Notes under the pieces: generated by a model
The model's database searches: none
What the model was told of the DNA's origin: nothing
What the model saw: the letters and a program-made list of their open reading frames with translations, nothing else
Shown: piece by piece, positions 6,193 through 8,129 of the stretch
How positions within the stretch are numbered: the stretch's first letter is position 1
Layout of the letters: each line of letters opens with the position of its first letter
Position numbers and translations under genes: made by a program
Assembly: GCA_050248915.1 (NCBI GenBank)
Contig: JBFWRL010000208.1
Span: 1 to 8,129 of the forward strand
Length of the DNA stretch: 8,129 nucleotides
Source of the DNA: GCA-2770975 sp050248915
GTDB taxonomy: Bacteria; Cyanobacteriota; Sericytochromatia; UBA7694
Direction: 5' to 3'

Positions 6193-7069
6193 CATGCGCT
6201 TCGGAGAGTATCGAAGAAGCGTCGCGAACGGCCTCTTTACAGAGGCCACAAAGTCTAAGCGGGGCGGCAGCGTCCCTGATAAGCGCAAGCAAGTCAGGCC
6301 AGGAGACTGGAAGCCAGCCAACTCTCAGCGGGAACAAAGCCATGCAGGTGTAAAAACACCCAGATGGCACGTATCTGGAAGCAGATAAACGCTTGTTGAG
6401 AGGGGAAATCCCGGAAAGACAGAACGACCAAGAGGGTCAAGGTTCGGCGTGGTGACGCAAAGTGATTTGCGCGACACCATCACTGAGGGTCTCGTATCCC
6501 AGTGCACTGCGGAGGTCACTCCACAGGAGCTTGAAGGTTTACCTGAAAGCGAATGACGAACACACTGGTTTTGTGGAAAAAACCGCTGAAGCCTCGGTTC
6601 ATCGCAAGATGAAAGAAAAGGCAAGAGCGGCAGGCGCTGGTAACAGTGGCCGATACAAAATGGGTGAAATACCCTGAAGGGAAAACCGCAGGAGGGTCAC
6701 GGGAGGTCCGCAAGGACACTCAACGGACACTTTTGGAGAAGAATGTGCTGAAGGCTTGAGAAAAGTCATGAGCGCTCTGTCTTTGATGGGTCGAAAGGTC
6801 TGTCGATGCAAATGCCAAAAGTGGGGAATACCCTGGAGCGGCAAGAAACCTTGAAGAAGGATTTTACAGGGTTTGTCGCAAGGCAAACTTTAGTCGAACT
6901 GAAAAGAACGACGCGTAAAATAGCGTGAGCCAGATACATGCCGCTAAGGACGACAAACGTCGCAAGTGGTTGAGGCACCTGAAATGGGAAGTTGCCTGGC
7001 AAGCGTGAAGACTTCAGGAAGGATCAGCGACGCACCAATTTTGCTCAACGGGGCGCATGCTCTTTTTTT
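6193..7069 (+). ncRNA. Large (~870 nt) structured non-coding RNA, family not identified
   Basis: No frame here reads as a credible protein, yet the region is dense in local helices. Its first bases CATGCGC (6193-6199) are perfectly complementary to GCGCATG (7053-7059), just before a U7 run, so the 5' and 3' ends can close into one helix. Six hairpins carry GNRA loops: 6299-6310 (GAGA), 6456-6471 (GTGA, enclosed by GGTG/CACC at 6451-6478), 6598-6613 (GCAA), 6635-6648 (GTAA), 6706-6717 (GCAA) and 6871-6888 (GCAA, 7 bp). Others include 6230-6247 (7 bp, TTAC loop), 6347-6360 (AAAA loop), 6361-6377, 6511-6522 and 6911-6926. A helix of 8 or more bp, 6322-6329 with 6395-6402, encloses a multibranch domain. 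Size and style recall GOLLD or ROOL RNAs or group II intron domains I-IV. No group II domain V or reverse transcriptase is visible. The neighbours (tnpB, an MNT protein) suggest an accessory region. Confidence 0.75.
7053..7069 (+). terminator. 3' end of the structured RNA: closing-helix strand plus U7
   Basis: GCGCATG (7053-7059) is followed by CTC and seven T (7063-7069). No good local partner strand lies just upstream. The best complement is the RNA's own 5' end (6193-6199), so the terminator stem would form by long-range pairing. Confidence 0.6.
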
Positions 7070-7132
7070 GTCAACAAACGCCAGCGCCCTCAAGTAGCTG
7101 TGATGTACAACATGTCGAAAACGACTGTTCTT

Positions 7133-7399
7133 TCAAAGCAAACGTCGGCCTTCACGCTCAATTTTTTGTGTCAAAGCCGAGACCGGACTGAGTGGGATTA
7201 AATCCAAAGGGATATTGAGACTCTCTTCCATGGCCGCCGCTAATTCGTAGAGATTCCACCCAGACAGGCCTTCACAGGCCAGGTCTAAATCTCTGGCTGT
7301 TTCAGGAGAATGCAGTGCACTTCCAAAGAGAAACAGACGTTTGACTCCGTATTGGCGGGCTAGATCTATAGCGGTTTGAATATGGCTTGCTAAAACCAT
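7133..7399 (-). CDS. Minimal nucleotidyltransferase (MNT/MntA-like)
   Basis: This 88-residue protein has the core of the minimal polymerase-beta-type nucleotidyltransferase fold. GSALHSPETARDLDL (26-40) gives the GS...DxD motif with Asp37 and Asp39, and a third acidic residue, Asp66, lies in LDLIPL. Known MNT proteins often act as antitoxins that AMPylate or otherwise modify a HEPN RNase encoded next door. No HEPN gene is visible: the upstream gene is unrelated in appearance, and downstream lies the 3' end of the structured RNA. The protein is slightly shorter than the usual ~95-100 residues. The ATG at 7399 has only a weak purine-rich site (AAAGAGA) ahead of it. It lies 28 bases after the stop of the 7428-8009 gene and is probably co-transcribed with it. 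It may be an orphan antitoxin, or its partner may lie elsewhere. Confidence 0.8.
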   Translation of the reverse strand: MVLASHIQTAIDLARQYGVKRLFLFGSALHSPETARDLDLACEGLSGWNLYELAAAMEESLNIPLDLIPLSPVSALTQKIEREGRRLL

Positions 7400-7427
7400 T
7401 TTGTCTCTTTCTCTTCGACAGGCAGCG

Positions 7428-8009
7428 CTATTGCCAGGGGCGGGGTTTGGTGAAAAAGTCGCTGTGCAGGGCCTGCAGGTAATTGTCGGTCAGGGTGCTG
7501 ATGCTTTCGAGCGAAGGCGTGGCCGTGGGATCGGCAGGGGCATTGCCAAAGAGCCCGCCCAAGATATCCCCAAAGGAGTCCGTCTTGTGGCTTTTTTCAA
7601 TCTCTTTGAGCTGGGCGTGTAATTGGACGATTTTTTCGCTTTCAGGCAGGTTGCTGTCGAGGGTTTGCAGCAGGCCTTTGATCTTGTCGGCATTGAGATC
7701 GGCTTTGTAATGGCGCACATTGCCCAGTCTTTGCAATTCGTTGCTGAGGCTTTGGCGAATCTCACCGAGGCTTGCGCTGGCGGGATTTTGATCAAAGAGG
7801 CTGACCGACGTTAAAGCCTCGCCTTTTTTGAGCAGGGCCGCTTGCAGGGCGCTGTCGACGGGCTGGGCAGCGACAGCGGCATGGGCGGCGTCGATGCGGT
7901 CTTGAATGCTGGGCTGAGCAGCAGCCTCTGTGCGCAGGGCGTTGGGGCGTGGCAGGGGGATGGGGGCGATCGGCATTTGGCCTGCGGGGGTCTTTTCGAT
8001 TCCTGCCAT
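7428..8009 (-). CDS. Hypothetical protein, Pro/Ala-rich N-terminus and helical core
   Basis: I do not recognise this 193-residue protein. Residues 1-35 are rich in proline and alanine and probably disordered. Residues 35-140 are leucine- and charge-rich and likely helical, including LPESEKIVQLHAQLKEIEKSHK (121-142), which could form a short coiled coil. A glycine-rich patch (GDILGGLFGN, 147-156) and a polar tail follow. It has no cysteine, signal peptide or membrane segment, so it is probably cytoplasmic, or secreted by a leaderless route. The start is well supported: AGGAG lies 7 bases before the ATG at 8009. A possible -10 box TAGAAT (8054-8049 on the - strand) lacks a good -35. It is the first gene of a likely two-gene unit with the MNT-type gene. 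Confidence 0.75.
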   Translation of the reverse strand: MAGIEKTPAGQMPIAPIPLPRPNALRTEAAAQPSIQDRIDAAHAAVAAQPVDSALQAALLKKGEALTSVSLFDQNPASASLGEIRQSLSNELQRLGNVRHYKADLNADKIKGLLQTLDSNLPESEKIVQLHAQLKEIEKSHKTDSFGDILGGLFGNAPADPTATPSLESISTLTDNYLQALHSDFFTKPRPWQ

Positions 8010-8129
8010 GGTTTTGCTCCTGAGCTGTTTTCTGCTGGGGTCTTTTTGATTCTACCGCAGGAGGGGGCTGGACTTGTTTCGGGGGCATGTGCAGAGAAAA
8101 CAATATTCCCTTTTTTGGGGCTCTCCCTG

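Noticed and set aside
6159..7002. Several 60-100 codon open frames on both strands within the structured RNA region
   Set aside because: They overlap one another, lack ribosome-binding sites and domains, and have the low-complexity look of translated RNA helices.
6193..7069. Group II intron
   Set aside because: The size and many GNRA hairpins fit, but I find no domain V-like helix with its AGC triad near the 3' end, no reverse transcriptase, and no split host gene. The region also has its own promoter and U-run end. A covariance search could still change this.
4704..7069. IStron (intron fused to an IS605-type element)
   Set aside because: In IStrons the ribozyme and tnpB are on the same strand in one transcript. 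Here the structured RNA and tnpB are divergent, each with its own promoter.
7109..7129. Hairpin AACATGTCG/CGACTGTT as a terminator for the MNT-type gene
   Set aside because: On the - strand no T run follows it. On the + strand it lies past the U7 end of the structured RNA and has only CTTTC after it.
1..8129. CRISPR array, tRNA or rRNA genes
   Set aside because: No regularly spaced repeats, no cloverleaf with T-arm and anticodon arm, and no rRNA-like sequence were seen.

Overview
The window is bacterial DNA of mixed GC content, with short intergenic gaps, Shine-Dalgarno-led starts and signal peptides. I could not assign a lineage. The genes look like accessory or housekeeping-peripheral functions rather than a core operon.

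Left part (1-3082). Two unrelated class I SAM-dependent methyltransferase genes lie in tandem on the + strand: a small generic methyltransferase at 266-889 and a DUF938/METTL26-like protein at 982-1578, followed by a weak intrinsic terminator. A 250-base stretch with no convincing gene separates them from a convergent, secreted glycerophosphodiester phosphodiesterase-like gene on the - strand (1830-2795). Just beyond it, 2915-3082 is a shrunken, frameshifted relic of the first methyltransferase gene. Its last 60 aligned bases are 56/60 identical to the live gene, so a duplication once bracketed this block.

Middle (3110-6085). A large exported protein with a CBM9-like beta-sandwich (3110-4663) is followed 41 bases later by the right end of an IS200/IS605-type element. 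The element carries only tnpB (4802-5911, - strand). TnpB keeps its RuvC-like Asp/Glu/Asp residues and a four-cysteine zinc ribbon. Hairpins mark both ends, and a likely omega/reRNA scaffold overlaps the 3' end of tnpB. No tnpA is present, so movement would need a transposase in trans.

Right part (6086-8129). The most interesting object is a roughly 870-nt region without credible ORFs (about 6193-7069, + strand). A good sigma-70-type promoter (TTGACG, 17-base spacer, TAAGAT) precedes it and a U7 run ends it. Its 5' end (6193-6199) is perfectly complementary to the 3' strand just before the U run (7053-7059). In between are many hairpins, six of them capped by GNRA tetraloops. I read it as a stand-alone large structured non-coding RNA of the size class of GOLLD/ROOL-like RNAs, but I cannot assign a family by eye. 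Facing it convergently is a two-gene - strand unit: an unrecognised 193-residue protein (7428-8009) and a minimal MNT-type nucleotidyltransferase (7133-7399) with no HEPN partner in view.
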